Positions 52,476 through 61,752 of a stretch of DNA of 64,000 bases are shown in pieces. Origin of the DNA: Stenotrophomonas rhizophila (GTDB lineage Bacteria > Pseudomonadota > Gammaproteobacteria > Xanthomonadales > Xanthomonadaceae); assembly GCF_003651185.1 (NCBI RefSeq), contig NZ_RCDC01000004.1, positions 2,218,659-2,282,658 of the forward strand, given 5' to 3'. Every line of letters begins with the position of its first letter. Position 1 is the stretch's first letter. The position numbers were made by a program, and so were the translations under genes. Under the pieces are notes generated by a model. That model was not told the origin of the DNA, searched no databases, and saw only the letters and a program-made list of their open reading frames with translations.

Positions 52476-54922
52476 AGCGAAACCTCCAGCGGTTGAGAAG
52501 CGAAGAAAGAAGCCGCCGCCGGTGAGGACGGCAGCAGGTCGGCGGCCCAGTCGAGGCCGCGATGGCGCAGCCACGCGCCGGCGAAGCCGGGAGCGCCGGC
52601 CTGCGTCAGTACGCGGTCAATGTCGCGCTGATCTTGCGGAGTGGAAGCGCCCGCGAACGCGAGCGCGGCCGGCCCCAGGTCGAGGTCGAACAGGCGATTG
52701 CCGAGGCGCGATTGGTAGTAGTAGTCGCGCTTGGGCTGTGCGGTGGCGACGATCTCGATTTGCCGGCTGTTGAGGCCGAAGCCCTCGTAGATCGTGCGAA
52801 TCTGCGGCTCGGTCGCCTGCGGATTGGGCAGAAAGATCCGACTTGGGCAGCTCTCGATGATCGCGGGTGCGATGCTCGAATCTTTGATGTCAGCGAGCGA
52901 CTGCGTGGCGAATATCACCGACACGTTTTTCTTGCGCAGCGTCTTCAACCATTGGCGAATGCGCGCGGCGAAAGACGGCTCATCGAGGAACAGCCACGCC
53001 TCATCGAGAATCAGCAGCGTGGGAGCACCGTCGAAACGCTCATCGAAGCGGGCGAACAGGTAGCGCAGCACCGCTTGCACGGCGGCGGGGCTGTGCATCA
53101 GTTCTTCCATCTCGAAGCCCTGCACGTCACCGAAGCCGAGACGATCGGAGTCCGCGTCCAGCAGCTTGCCGTGCGCGCCACCGAGCACATAGGGCGCGAG
53201 TGCCTGCCGCAGCGCGTTCGATTGCAGCAGCACGGACAGCCCGGTGAGCGTGCGTTGTTCCACCGGCGCACCGGCCAGGCTGCCCAGCGCCGACCAGATG
53301 ATCGTCTTCTCGTCGGGGCCGACCGTGACACCTTCGTGCAGCAGGCGGCCCTCCACCCATTCCCCCGCCCAGGAGCGATAGCTTTCCCGGTCGATACGCG
53401 CGAGTGGCTGGAAGGCAATGCCGCCATCGGCGCCTAGGTCGTAGTGCTCGCCGCCCAGGCCCAGGATGGTGGCGCGCATCGAGCGGCCCATATCGAAGGC
53501 GAACACGCGCGAGCCGCGATAGCGGCGAAATTGCTGCACCAGAATGGCAAGCAACACCGACTTGCCCATGCCAGTCGGGCCGGCCACCAGCGTGTGGCCT
53601 ACGTCGCCGATGTGCGTCACCAGCCGGAACGGCGTGGCGCCATCGGTGCGGGTGACAATCAATGGCGGGCCGTGCAGGTGGTCGTTCTTTTCCGGCCCGG
53701 CCCATACGGCGGACAGCGGCATCATGTGCGCCAGGTTCAGCGTCGAGACAATGGGCTGGCGGACATTCGCGTAGGCATTGCCGGGGATGGACGACAGCCA
53801 CGCATCCACGGCGTTCAGCGTTTCGGGGATGGTCACGAAACCCCGGCCCTGGATGACGCGCTCCACCATGCGCAGCTTTTCGTCGGCCGCAGCCGGGTCG
53901 GCATCGAGCACCGTCACCGTTGCAGTGAAGTGGCCGAAGGCCACCTGATCGCCACCCAGCTCCTGCATCGCGGCATCCGCGTCGGCCGCCTTGTTGCTGG
54001 CGTCGGTATCAACCAGGGGCGATTCCTGCTGGAAGATGGTTTCGCGCAGCAACGCCACCACGTTCTTGCGCTTGGCGAACCATTGGCGGCGCAGGCGGCC
54101 CAGCTCCTTTTCCGCTTCGGCTTTATCCAGGCAGAGAAAGCGCGTACTCCAGCGGTAGGCGAAGCCCAGGCGGTTGAGGTCGTCCAGCAGGCCCGGCCAG
54201 GTCGAGGTCGGAAAGCCCCGCACCGACACCACGCGCAGGTGCTGGTCGCCCAGCATCGGTGCCAGGCCGCCGACCAGCGCGGAGTCGGCCAGCAGCGCGT
54301 CGATATGGAACGGCACTTCGGGCACCGCCAGCGGATAGCGCCGCGTGGACACCGTGGCGTGCAGGTAGGTCAGCGTCTCGGCGTCATCGAGCCAGGCGAT
54401 CTCCGGCATCACGCCATCGAGCAAGTCGAAGACACGATTGGTTTCCGCCACGAAGGCATCGAGCCGGCCGCGCCAGTCCACGCCGTCGCCCGGCGAGTTC
54501 TCATAGAGCAGCTTGGCCGCGCGGGCGCGGGATTCCTCCGGCGGCAGGTAAGCCAGCGTGAGGTGGTAGCCGCTCTCGAAGTGATACCCCGATTCCTCGA
54601 AGGCCGCGCGACGTTCCTCGTCCACGAGCCAGGACAGCGGTTCGGGAAAGTCGGAGTGTGGGTAGTCCGCCGCCGGTCGGCGCTCGGCCTCAATGAACAA
54701 GGCCCAGCCCGAACCCAGCCGGCGCAGCGCGTTGTTGAGCCGCGCCGAAGTGGCGATTAGTTCGCCTAGCGTGGCACTGTCCAGATCAGGCCCGCGAAAG
54801 CGCGCCGTGCGCTGGAAACTGCCGTCCTTGTTCAACACAGCGCCCGGCGCGATCAGCCCGGCCCACGGCAACCAGTCAGCGAGCAAGGCCGGGCGCTGGC
54901 GGTATTCGGCAAGGTTCAGCAT
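52472..54922 (-). CDS. trbE: TrbE, VirB4-like T4SS ATPase
   Basis: 816 residues starting MLNLAEYRQRPALLADWLPW. Walker A is GPTGMGKSVLLAIL and Walker B is LLILDEAWLFLDE, with the downstream VSVIFATQSLADI segment. It powers pilus assembly and substrate transfer at the inner membrane. ATG 54922 is 11 bp from trbD. A longer frame overlapping trbD is rejected. Confidence 0.96.
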   Translation of the reverse strand: MLNLAEYRQRPALLADWLPWAGLIAPGAVLNKDGSFQRTARFRGPDLDSATLGELIATSARLNNALRRLGSGWALFIEAERRPAADYPHSDFPEPLSWLVDEERRAAFEESGYHFESGYHLTLAYLPPEESRARAAKLLYENSPGDGVDWRGRLDAFVAETNRVFDLLDGVMPEIAWLDDAETLTYLHATVSTRRYPLAVPEVPFHIDALLADSALVGGLAPMLGDQHLRVVSVRGFPTSTWPGLLDDLNRLGFAYRWSTRFLCLDKAEAEKELGRLRRQWFAKRKNVVALLRETIFQQESPLVDTDASNKAADADAAMQELGGDQVAFGHFTATVTVLDADPAAADEKLRMVERVIQGRGFVTIPETLNAVDAWLSSIPGNAYANVRQPIVSTLNLAHMMPLSAVWAGPEKNDHLHGPPLIVTRTDGATPFRLVTHIGDVGHTLVAGPTGMGKSVLLAILVQQFRRYRGSRVFAFDMGRSMRATILGLGGEHYDLGADGGIAFQPLARIDRESYRSWAGEWVEGRLLHEGVTVGPDEKTIIWSALGSLAGAPVEQRTLTGLSVLLQSNALRQALAPYVLGGAHGKLLDADSDRLGFGDVQGFEMEELMHSPAAVQAVLRYLFARFDERFDGAPTLLILDEAWLFLDEPSFAARIRQWLKTLRKKNVSVIFATQSLADIKDSSIAPAIIESCPSRIFLPNPQATEPQIRTIYEGFGLNSRQIEIVATAQPKRDYYYQSRLGNRLFDLDLGPAALAFAGASTPQDQRDIDRVLTQAGAPGFAGAWLRHRGLDWAADLLPSSPAAASFFASQPLEVSL

Positions 54923-54933
54923 GGCGGCGTCCC

Positions 54934-55218
54934 CTATACGTCCAGCAGCGGTTTGTGCTTGATATGCCGGGCGAAGACCTGCATGAACTGCGGATCCACC
55001 CGCGCACCCCAGACCGCCAGCGAATGGCCGACGATCCAGAGCACCGCACCGGGAATCCACAGTTGCAGGCCCAGCCCGACGGCGGCGGCTAGCGTGCCGT
55101 TGGCAATCGCCACGGTGCGCGGCGCACCGCCCAGCAGGATCGGCTCGGTCAGCGAGCGATGCAGCGGGATCTCGAAGCCGGACGCGAAGCCCGGCGCTCC
55201 TTCGTTGGCGGTGCTCAT
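54934..55218 (-). CDS. trbD: TrbD, VirB3-like inner-membrane T4SS protein
   Basis: 94 residues with two hydrophobic segments (VAIANGTLAAAVGLGLQLWI, GAVLWIVGHSLAVW). The motif FEIPLHRSLTEPILLGGAPR is typical of TrbD. The correct start is ATG 55218, overlapping trbC; the longer frame upstream is a shadow of trbC and trbB. Confidence 0.92.
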   Translation of the reverse strand: MSTANEGAPGFASGFEIPLHRSLTEPILLGGAPRTVAIANGTLAAAVGLGLQLWIPGAVLWIVGHSLAVWGARVDPQFMQVFARHIKHKPLLDV

Positions 55219-55598
55219 ACGACGGCCCCGCCGGAGAACGAGAAGAACGACAGGAAGAACGAGGACGCGGCGAACGCGATGGACAGGCCGAAGACGATCT
55301 GGATCAGCTTGCGGAAGCCGCCGCTGGTATCGCCGAAGGCCAGCGCCAGGCCGGTGGAAATGATGATGATGACCGCGACGATGCGTGCCACCGGCCCCTG
55401 GATGGATTCGAGGATGGAGGTCAGCGGCCCTTCCCAGGGCATCGAGGAACCGGCGGCCTGCGCGGTACCGGCCGTCATCAGCATGACGGCGGCCAATAGC
55501 AGGCCGTGCTGCGCCGGCGCGGCCAGACGCCTCAGGCGCGCGAAGGCCGAAGCCGGATCTACGGAAATGCGGAAAGCATGGATGTGCATCTGCGTCAT
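55215..55598 (-). CDS. trbC: TrbC, pilin precursor (VirB2-like)
   Basis: 127 residues. A long signal sequence ending near AQAAGSS precedes two hydrophobic helices (ARIVAVIIIISTGLALAFG and IVFGLSIAFAASSFFLSFFSF), the layout of conjugative pilins that are processed and polymerised into the pilus. It overlaps trbB and trbD by four bases each. Confidence 0.92.
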   Translation of the reverse strand: MTQMHIHAFRISVDPASAFARLRRLAAPAQHGLLLAAVMLMTAGTAQAAGSSMPWEGPLTSILESIQGPVARIVAVIIIISTGLALAFGDTSGGFRKLIQIVFGLSIAFAASSFFLSFFSFSGGAVV

Positions 55599-56641
55599 GG
55601 CAGTTCTCCAGAGGGTTCAGGGGACGGGGAAGGAACTGGCGGCAGCTCGGGAAACGGCGTTTCCAGCGCATCCGCCATGCGATAGCCCACGCCGTCGAAA
55701 CCGACGACGCGGACGATGCTTTCGACGTGGCGCTTGCGGCCACGCCCGGCGATGTGGATGACGACGTTGATGGCCTCGGCGATCAACGCTCGCGGCGGAT
55801 TCACCGCCACTTCAAGAATCAGTTGCTCCAGGCGCAGCAGCGCGCCCAGCGCGGAACCCGCATGGATGGTGGCGATGCCACCCGGATGGCCGGTGCCCCA
55901 CACCTTCACCAAGTCCAGGGCTTCGCCGCCGCGCACCTCGCCGACGATCACGCGATCAGGGCGCAGGCGCATCGTGGCGCGCACCAGCTCCTGCATCGAC
56001 ACGACGCCTGCGCGCGTGCGCAGCGGCACATGGTCGCGGGCGGCGCATTGCAGCTCGATGGTGTCTTCGAGCACCAGCACGCGATCGCCCGTGGCAGCGA
56101 TTTCCGCGAGCAAGGCATTGGCGAGCGTGGTCTTGCCGGTACTGGTGCCGCCGGCGATCAGGATGTTCTGCCGCTCGCGCACGGCGCGGCGCAGGAAGTC
56201 CGCCTGGCCGGCAGTCAGAATGCCGTCGGCCACATAACGATCCAGGCCGATGATGCTCACGGCCCGCTTGCGCAGCGCGAAGGCTGGCCCCGGTGCGGCC
56301 GGCGGCAAGATGCCCTCGAAACGCTCGCCCGTCTCAGGCAATTCGGCGGTCAAGAGCGGTTGACCGCGATGGACTTCCGCGCCGACGTGCGCGGCAACAA
56401 GCCGGATGATGCGTTCGCCGTCGGCTTCGGGCAGCTCGACGCCCAGCGGTGCGCGGCCCGACGACAGCCGATCTACCCACAGGGTGCGATCAGGGTTGAG
56501 CATGATTTCCACCACGTCCGGGTCTTCGAGCGCGGCGGCGATCAGCGGCCCCATTGCCGTGCGCAGCATCTGGATGCGGCGATCCTGTGAAGTGCTGGCC
56601 GACGAGCGTGGTTCGGGCGGGGTCTGCGGAACGGCGCTCAT
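55595..56641 (-). CDS. trbB: TrbB, VirB11-like secretion ATPase
   Basis: 348 residues. Walker A is IAGGTSTGKTTLANALL, followed by VLEDTIELQC (Asp box), LRLRPDRVIVGEVRGGEALDLVKVWGTGHPGG (Walker B and His box) and TIHAGSA. This hexameric cytoplasmic ATPase drives pilus assembly and DNA transfer. It overlaps the CopG-like gene and trbC by ATGA. Confidence 0.96.
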   Translation of the reverse strand: MSAVPQTPPEPRSSASTSQDRRIQMLRTAMGPLIAAALEDPDVVEIMLNPDRTLWVDRLSSGRAPLGVELPEADGERIIRLVAAHVGAEVHRGQPLLTAELPETGERFEGILPPAAPGPAFALRKRAVSIIGLDRYVADGILTAGQADFLRRAVRERQNILIAGGTSTGKTTLANALLAEIAATGDRVLVLEDTIELQCAARDHVPLRTRAGVVSMQELVRATMRLRPDRVIVGEVRGGEALDLVKVWGTGHPGGIATIHAGSALGALLRLEQLILEVAVNPPRALIAEAINVVIHIAGRGRKRHVESIVRVVGFDGVGYRMADALETPFPELPPVPSPSPEPSGELP

Positions 56642-57114
56642 GAGGCACGCTCCGTAGCACGTTCATGGGCTTCGGCGAGCGCCGCCGCGTCATCCATCCG
56701 CATCGGATCGGGATGCAGTTCTTCCACCACGTCGCGCACCAGGCTCCGGCCGCGCAGCAGGTGCCTGCCGAGCTGTTCGATGAATTGCTCGAAACGCGCC
56801 TTGCCCTGCGCGCGGGCCGCGTCCTGATGCGCCTCGGGCACCGGCGTGCTGACGGTCAGGAAGTAGCGGATGAACAGCGCCAGCGTTTCGATTTGGATGT
56901 TCTGGTCGCGCTCCAGTCGTTCGGCCTGCCGCGACAGGCGATCCAGTCGCTTGGCGATGGCGGCCTCGCGCTGGTCGCCCGCGTCCGGCGACAGCCAGGA
57001 CGCCAGCGCTGCCGCGACGATGGACGACTTGGACACGCCTTTCTTGGCGGCTAGTTCTTCCAGACGCTTGGCGTGCTCGTGCTGGATGAACAGGTTGAGG
57101 CGGTATTGGCTCAT
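56638..57114 (-). CDS. CopG/ribbon-helix-helix-like protein of the conjugation operon
   Basis: 158 residues. The N-terminus YRLNLFIQHEHAKRLEELAAKKGVSKSSIVAAALASWL has the strand-helix-helix pattern of CopG regulators. The rest is helical and charged. Such a gene between traG and trbB is usual in Tn4371-type elements and may autoregulate the operon. It overlaps both neighbours by four bases. Confidence 0.88.
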   Translation of the reverse strand: MSQYRLNLFIQHEHAKRLEELAAKKGVSKSSIVAAALASWLSPDAGDQREAAIAKRLDRLSRQAERLERDQNIQIETLALFIRYFLTVSTPVPEAHQDAARAQGKARFEQFIEQLGRHLLRGRSLVRDVVEELHPDPMRMDDAAALAEAHERATERAS

Positions 57115-59108
57115 AGGTCGATTCCGTCGTTAGGGTCGAGAGAGGCCAGCCGGGCCGTGCGCTGCATGGCCGGATCGAACTGGCCGGGAAGCGGCAGCGG
57201 CAGGTCGTAGTCGTCATCGAGCAGCGCCAAATCATCGGGCGCATCCAGCTCGGGGTCGTAAGCGACGGATTCGGAGAGTTCGGGTTGGCGGCGCGGGCCG
57301 CCGTCGTCGGTGCCGCCCGGCTCATCGGCGGATGTCGTGGCTGATGCGACGGGCACGGCTGGAATCGCTAGGCCGCTCCAGTCGTCGGCGCGTGCCGGTG
57401 GCACGTCGGCGTACTGCCCGGCCGCCAGCGCGGGCGGTGACAGCACACGCTGCTTGAAATTGGTGTCGGCGTAGTAGCGCAGCTTCTTGGCCTTGATCGG
57501 CGCCATGCTGGACACCATCACCACGGATTCATCGGGCGGGAGTTGCATCACTTCGCCCGGTGTCAGCAGCGGTCGGGCCGTTTCCTGCCGCGACACCATC
57601 AAATGCCCGAGCCAAGGCGCGAGTCGGTGGCCGGCGTAGTTGCGCTGCGCGCGCAGCTCGGTCGCGGTGCCCAGCGTTTCCGAAATGCGCTTGGCGGTGC
57701 GTTCGTCGTTCGTGGCGAACGTCACCCGGACATGGCAGTTGTCCAGAATCGAATGGTTCTGGCCGTAGGCTTTGTCGATCTGGTTGAGCGACTGCGCGAT
57801 GAGGAAACTGCGGATGCCGTAGCCGGCCATGAAGGCAAGCGCCGTCTCGAAGAAGTCGAGCCGGCCCAGCGCCGGAAACTCATCGAGCATCAGCAACAGC
57901 TTGTGGCGGCGTTCGATGCCATCGCTGCCATCGAGCGATTCGGTGAGGCGTCGCCCGATCTGGTTCAAGATGAGCCGGATCAACGGCTTGGTGCGGCTTA
58001 TGTCCGAAGGCGGCACCACCAGGTACAGCGACACAGGTGACTCGGACGCGATCAGGTCGGCGATGCGCCAGTCGCAGCGCGACGTGACCTCGGCCACAGT
58101 GGGGTCGCGGTACAAGCCCAAGAAGCTCATCGCGGTGGAGAGCACGCCCGACCGCTCGTTGTCCGACTTGTTGAGCACTTCACGCGCGGCGGACGCGACA
58201 ACAGGATGCGGCGCGTCACCGAGATGGCGCGTGGTCATCATCCGGTGCAGCGTCAGCTCGAACGGGCACGCCGGGTCGGAGAGGAAGTTGGCGACGCCGC
58301 GCAGCGTTTTGTCTTCGCCGGCGTAGAGCACATGCAGGATGGCGCCGACCAGCAGCGCATGGCTGGTCTTCTCCCAATGATTGCGCTTCTCCAACGCACC
58401 TTCGGGGTCAACGAGAATGTCCGCGATGTTCTGCACGTCGCGCACTTCATGCGCGCCGCGCCGCACTTCTAGCAGCGGGTTGTATGCGGCTGACTTCGCA
58501 TCGGTGGGGTTGAACAGCAGGCAATGCGAGAAGCGCGAACGCCAGCCGGCGGTGATCTGCCAGTTCTCGCCCTTGATGTCGTGGATCACTGCCGATGCAG
58601 GCCAGGACAGCAAAGTCGGCACCACCAGGCCCACGCCTTTGCCAGAGCGCGTGGGCGCGAAGGTCAGGACGTGTTCCGGGCCTTCATGGCGCAGGTACTG
58701 TCCATCATGCAGGCCGAGAAAGACGCCGGCCGACTGCATCAGCCCGGCCTTGCGAATGTCGGCGGTGTTGGCCCAACGCGCCGAGCCATAGGTCGTGACC
58801 AGACGAGATTGCCGCGAGCGCCACACTGACATGGCGATGGCAACCACTACGGCGACCAAGCCGCTGCCGCCCGCAATGGCGCCGCCCATGTCGAAAACAT
58901 GCGGCGCGTAGGCATCGAAGAAGAACCACCACTCGAACAGCCGCCACGGGTGATAGACCGGCGTACCGAAGAAATCGAACCAGGGCGAGCCAAGGCGTAG
59001 TTGGTAGGCCAGAGTGGCGGCAGTCCATTGCGTTGCACTCCACACACCCGCGATCACGATGCTGAAAACAACCGCGATCTGCCCGAACAGCACTCCCTGA
59101 GCTTGCAT
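57111..59108 (-). CDS. traG: TraG, VirD4-like coupling protein
   Basis: 665 residues. N-terminal membrane helices (FGQIAVVFSIVIAGVW and GGSGLVAVVVAIAMSVW) anchor a cytoplasmic ATPase with Walker A FAPTRSGKGVGLVVPTLLSW and Walker B KLLLMLDEFPALGR. It brings the relaxase-DNA complex to the channel; the relaxase itself is not in this window. It is first in the transfer operon, downstream of a terminator at 59268. Confidence 0.96.
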   Translation of the reverse strand: MQAQGVLFGQIAVVFSIVIAGVWSATQWTAATLAYQLRLGSPWFDFFGTPVYHPWRLFEWWFFFDAYAPHVFDMGGAIAGGSGLVAVVVAIAMSVWRSRQSRLVTTYGSARWANTADIRKAGLMQSAGVFLGLHDGQYLRHEGPEHVLTFAPTRSGKGVGLVVPTLLSWPASAVIHDIKGENWQITAGWRSRFSHCLLFNPTDAKSAAYNPLLEVRRGAHEVRDVQNIADILVDPEGALEKRNHWEKTSHALLVGAILHVLYAGEDKTLRGVANFLSDPACPFELTLHRMMTTRHLGDAPHPVVASAAREVLNKSDNERSGVLSTAMSFLGLYRDPTVAEVTSRCDWRIADLIASESPVSLYLVVPPSDISRTKPLIRLILNQIGRRLTESLDGSDGIERRHKLLLMLDEFPALGRLDFFETALAFMAGYGIRSFLIAQSLNQIDKAYGQNHSILDNCHVRVTFATNDERTAKRISETLGTATELRAQRNYAGHRLAPWLGHLMVSRQETARPLLTPGEVMQLPPDESVVMVSSMAPIKAKKLRYYADTNFKQRVLSPPALAAGQYADVPPARADDWSGLAIPAVPVASATTSADEPGGTDDGGPRRQPELSESVAYDPELDAPDDLALLDDDYDLPLPLPGQFDPAMQRTARLASLDPNDGIDL

Positions 59109-59267
59109 TGACTGGCCTCCGATTTCCTCTGCGCTGATTCCTCGTTCACACGCGGCACAAGGACGTGCCGCATGACGCGAGAATCGGTGCTGGGTCGGTG
59201 CCGGTCAAAGACCGTTATCGGGAGAAAAGTCTAGAAAAAAGGAAGAATTCGCGCAGCGTCGAGCCAA

Positions 59268-59302
59268 AGAAAAACGCCGCAAGCGCAGGCGCATTGCGGC
59301 GT
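59268..59302 (-). terminator. Terminator separating the cargo operon from the transfer operon
   Basis: Arms ACGCCGCAA (59274-59282) and TTGCGGCGT (59294-59302) flank an 11-base loop. On the minus strand the stem is followed by five U. It ends the EexN transcript, so traG needs its own promoter in 59109-59268. Confidence 0.75.
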
Positions 59303-59343
59303 GTATGGCGAGAAAACGGAATATGTTGTTGAATCGACCGCGA

Positions 59344-59610
59344 TCAGAACTTAGGCGGCTCCTTCGGCGGTGTGTACGGGGTCTTGCCATCGCCGTAGAA
59401 CCGCTTGCGCGTAGCCTCGGCGACTCGATTGCACAGCACGTCGCCAAGCCTGGCGCGATCAGTCTTGCACTGCTGGCGCAGCTCCTTCAGCAGTGCCGGA
59501 TCGGCGGCAAGTTCCTCCACGGTCGGCACCTCGGCCTGCTTGGGCGTTTCCGATTGGCCGCAAGCGGTTAATGCCACGGCCAGCAAGAACGGAATGGAGT
59601 TTTTCATCAT
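59344..59610 (-). CDS. EexN/TrbK-like entry-exclusion lipoprotein, second copy
   Basis: 88 residues with a lipoprotein signal (FLLAVALTACGQSE). The mature part reads DPALLKELRQQCKTDRARLG then DVLCNRVAEATRKRFYG, the same Cys-spaced pattern as the TrbK at 51411. Its ATGATG start overlaps the LysR stop, so it is translated with the LysR gene. A second exclusion protein outside the trb cluster could widen or change specificity, but this is inference. Confidence 0.85.
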   Translation of the reverse strand: MMKNSIPFLLAVALTACGQSETPKQAEVPTVEELAADPALLKELRQQCKTDRARLGDVLCNRVAEATRKRFYGDGKTPYTPPKEPPKF

Positions 59611-60551
59611 GCGGGTTCCTCCAGGGAGTCGGCATCAAGACCCGGCGTGGGCCTGCTACCTTCGGGTGATTCGATGGCCTGCACACGGTCGATGAAGCGG
59701 GCGAGCATTTCCGAAGGCTCGCCTTCCGGACGCAGCAAGTAGGTCGTCAGCAGCGGTGAACGGCCTGTCAGTGGCCGTGCCACTACGCCAGGTTCCTGGC
59801 TGGCCAAGATGTGCGCGCAGCCCGTCAGCCCCAGGGCGATGCCTGCGGACACCAGCGCCATCATCAGGTCGCAGGACGCCACCCGTTCAGCCACCAGCGG
59901 TTCCATGTCCACACGGCGCAGCACACGATCCACCTGCCGGGCATGGCCCTCGCACGCCTGCGGATCGCACAGCACCAGGGGATAGCGCAGCAGTTCTTCC
60001 AAAGGGATGCGCTTGTGGGCCAGCAGGGGATGCCGTGCCGGCACGGCCACCATCAGCGGATCACTCCATACCGGCTCGGCAATGAGGCCATCACCGACCT
60101 CATCAGCGCGCGCAAAGCCCACGTCGTACAGGTCGCCGTGCAGCCCTTTGATCTGTTGCGACAGCGGCACCTCGAAGAAGCGGATCTCAACCTCGGGTTC
60201 TTCCTGCCGACACAGTGCCAACAAGGCCGGCAGACGCGAGGGCGTCATACCGTCGGATAGTGCAATGCGCAATTGGCTGTGGAAACCGTTGGCGGCGGCC
60301 TTCACGCTGTCGCGCGCTTGCTGCAAGGCAGAGAAGACACGCGGCACATGCTCAAAGAATAGCTTGCCCGCACGGGTCAGCCGAGTGCTGCGCGTGGTGC
60401 GCGCGAACAGCACCACGCCCAGTTCTTGTTCCAGTTCCTTGATGGCGCGCGACAGCGGCGATTGCTCAATGTGTAGCTTCTCCGCCGCACGGGCGAAATG
60501 GAGTTCTTCGGCTACGGCCAGGAAGCAGCGAAGATGCCGAAGCTCCATCAT
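59607..60551 (-). CDS. LysR-family regulator in the cargo operon
   Basis: 314 residues. The N-terminal helix-turn-helix is LRHLRCFLAVAEELHFARAAEKLHIEQSPLSRAIKELEQELG; an inducer-binding domain follows. Unlike most LysR genes it is not divergent from its likely target but runs in the same direction, 4 bp after the MFS gene, and its stop overlaps the next start. Confidence 0.93.
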   Translation of the reverse strand: MMELRHLRCFLAVAEELHFARAAEKLHIEQSPLSRAIKELEQELGVVLFARTTRSTRLTRAGKLFFEHVPRVFSALQQARDSVKAAANGFHSQLRIALSDGMTPSRLPALLALCRQEEPEVEIRFFEVPLSQQIKGLHGDLYDVGFARADEVGDGLIAEPVWSDPLMVAVPARHPLLAHKRIPLEELLRYPLVLCDPQACEGHARQVDRVLRRVDMEPLVAERVASCDLMMALVSAGIALGLTGCAHILASQEPGVVARPLTGRSPLLTTYLLRPEGEPSEMLARFIDRVQAIESPEGSRPTPGLDADSLEEPA

Positions 60552-60555
60552 TCAC

Positions 60556-61749
60556 CTATCCATGAAGTCTTGCGCCCAGGAACTCGGGACGTCGCATCTG
60601 CCAGAGCATCCAGGCAATTCCCAGCCCCACGGCCACCGCACCGACCCAGGCGGTACTGGTCAGGCCCATCATCTCCAGACTGGCACCCCCCAGCAGCGAA
60701 CCCAAAGCGATACCACCATTGAAGCCGGCGATGTTCAGACCTGCGGCCACTGCTGGCGCTTGCGGCGCGTGGATATGCGACAGTCCGATCACACGTGCTT
60801 GCAAGGCTGGCACCGCCGCATAGGTCAACGCACCCAGCAGGCCCGTCAGCAATACCATCAACGGCAGAGACGCGGCCGAGAACCAGATCGCCAACAGCAC
60901 CACAGCCAGGCCGATCAGGACGATCATCACGGCGAAGTCCGCACCCTTGCGGTCGGTCAGGCGTCCGCCCCAGATGTTGCCAATGGCGGCCATCACGCCA
61001 TAGCCCAGCATCAACAGGCTGGCCGTGCTTTCGCTGACGTTCGTCACTTGCAGCAGGATCGGCGAAATGTAGGTGTAGAGCGCGAACGACCCGGCATACG
61101 CCAGCACGGTTATGCCGGCTCCAGCCAGCAGGCGCGGATTGAACATCGCTTTTAGGCCATCCATCGCGTCGGCCTGCACTGAGGCGTCGTCCCGATCCGT
61201 CGGCATCAAGGCCAGTAAGCCGAGGAAGCCAATCGCGCCGCTCGCGGCTACTGCCATGAAGATGACTTGCCAGCTCAACACGCTGCCCAGGTAGGTGCCG
61301 AGCGGAACGCCCAGCGCCAGGGCCAGAGTCAAGCCGCCAAATACCACGGCCACCGCCGCACCGGCCCGATGCCGGCCCGCCAGTTGGGTTGCCACGCTGG
61401 AGGCCACGGCAAGAAATACTCCATGTCCCAGGCCCGACGCGAAACGGGCTACCAACATAGGCGTCAGTGCATCGGACAGGCTGACCACCGCATTGCCCAG
61501 CGTGAACAGGCCCATCGCCACCAGCAGCAGCCGCTTGCGCGGCCAGCGTGTGGCGAGCGCCGTCAGGCCCGGCGCACCGATCACCGCGCCCAGCGCATAG
61601 GCCGTAACCGCCGTGCCGACCTGGCTGACGCTGGCATGCAGATCCGCAGAAATGGTGGACACCAGGCCGATGGTGACGAACTCTGTGAAGCCCAGGGCGA
61701 ACGCGCAAAGCGCGAAGACATAGATGACGAAAGGCATGCGCTCGTTCAT
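60556..61749 (-). CDS. MFS exporter (DHA1 / AraJ-like)
   Basis: 397 residues with about 12 membrane segments. FALGFTEFVTIGLVSTISADL and AVIGAPGLTALATRWPRKRLLL carry the DHA1 drug/sugar-efflux signature. It lies 3 bp after the DJ-1 gene. It probably exports a small toxic or signalling compound across the inner membrane. Confidence 0.92.
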   Translation of the reverse strand: MNERMPFVIYVFALCAFALGFTEFVTIGLVSTISADLHASVSQVGTAVTAYALGAVIGAPGLTALATRWPRKRLLLVAMGLFTLGNAVVSLSDALTPMLVARFASGLGHGVFLAVASSVATQLAGRHRAGAAVAVVFGGLTLALALGVPLGTYLGSVLSWQVIFMAVAASGAIGFLGLLALMPTDRDDASVQADAMDGLKAMFNPRLLAGAGITVLAYAGSFALYTYISPILLQVTNVSESTASLLMLGYGVMAAIGNIWGGRLTDRKGADFAVMIVLIGLAVVLLAIWFSAASLPLMVLLTGLLGALTYAAVPALQARVIGLSHIHAPQAPAVAAGLNIAGFNGGIALGSLLGGASLEMMGLTSTAWVGAVAVGLGIAWMLWQMRRPEFLGARLHG

Positions 61750-61752
61750 GGC

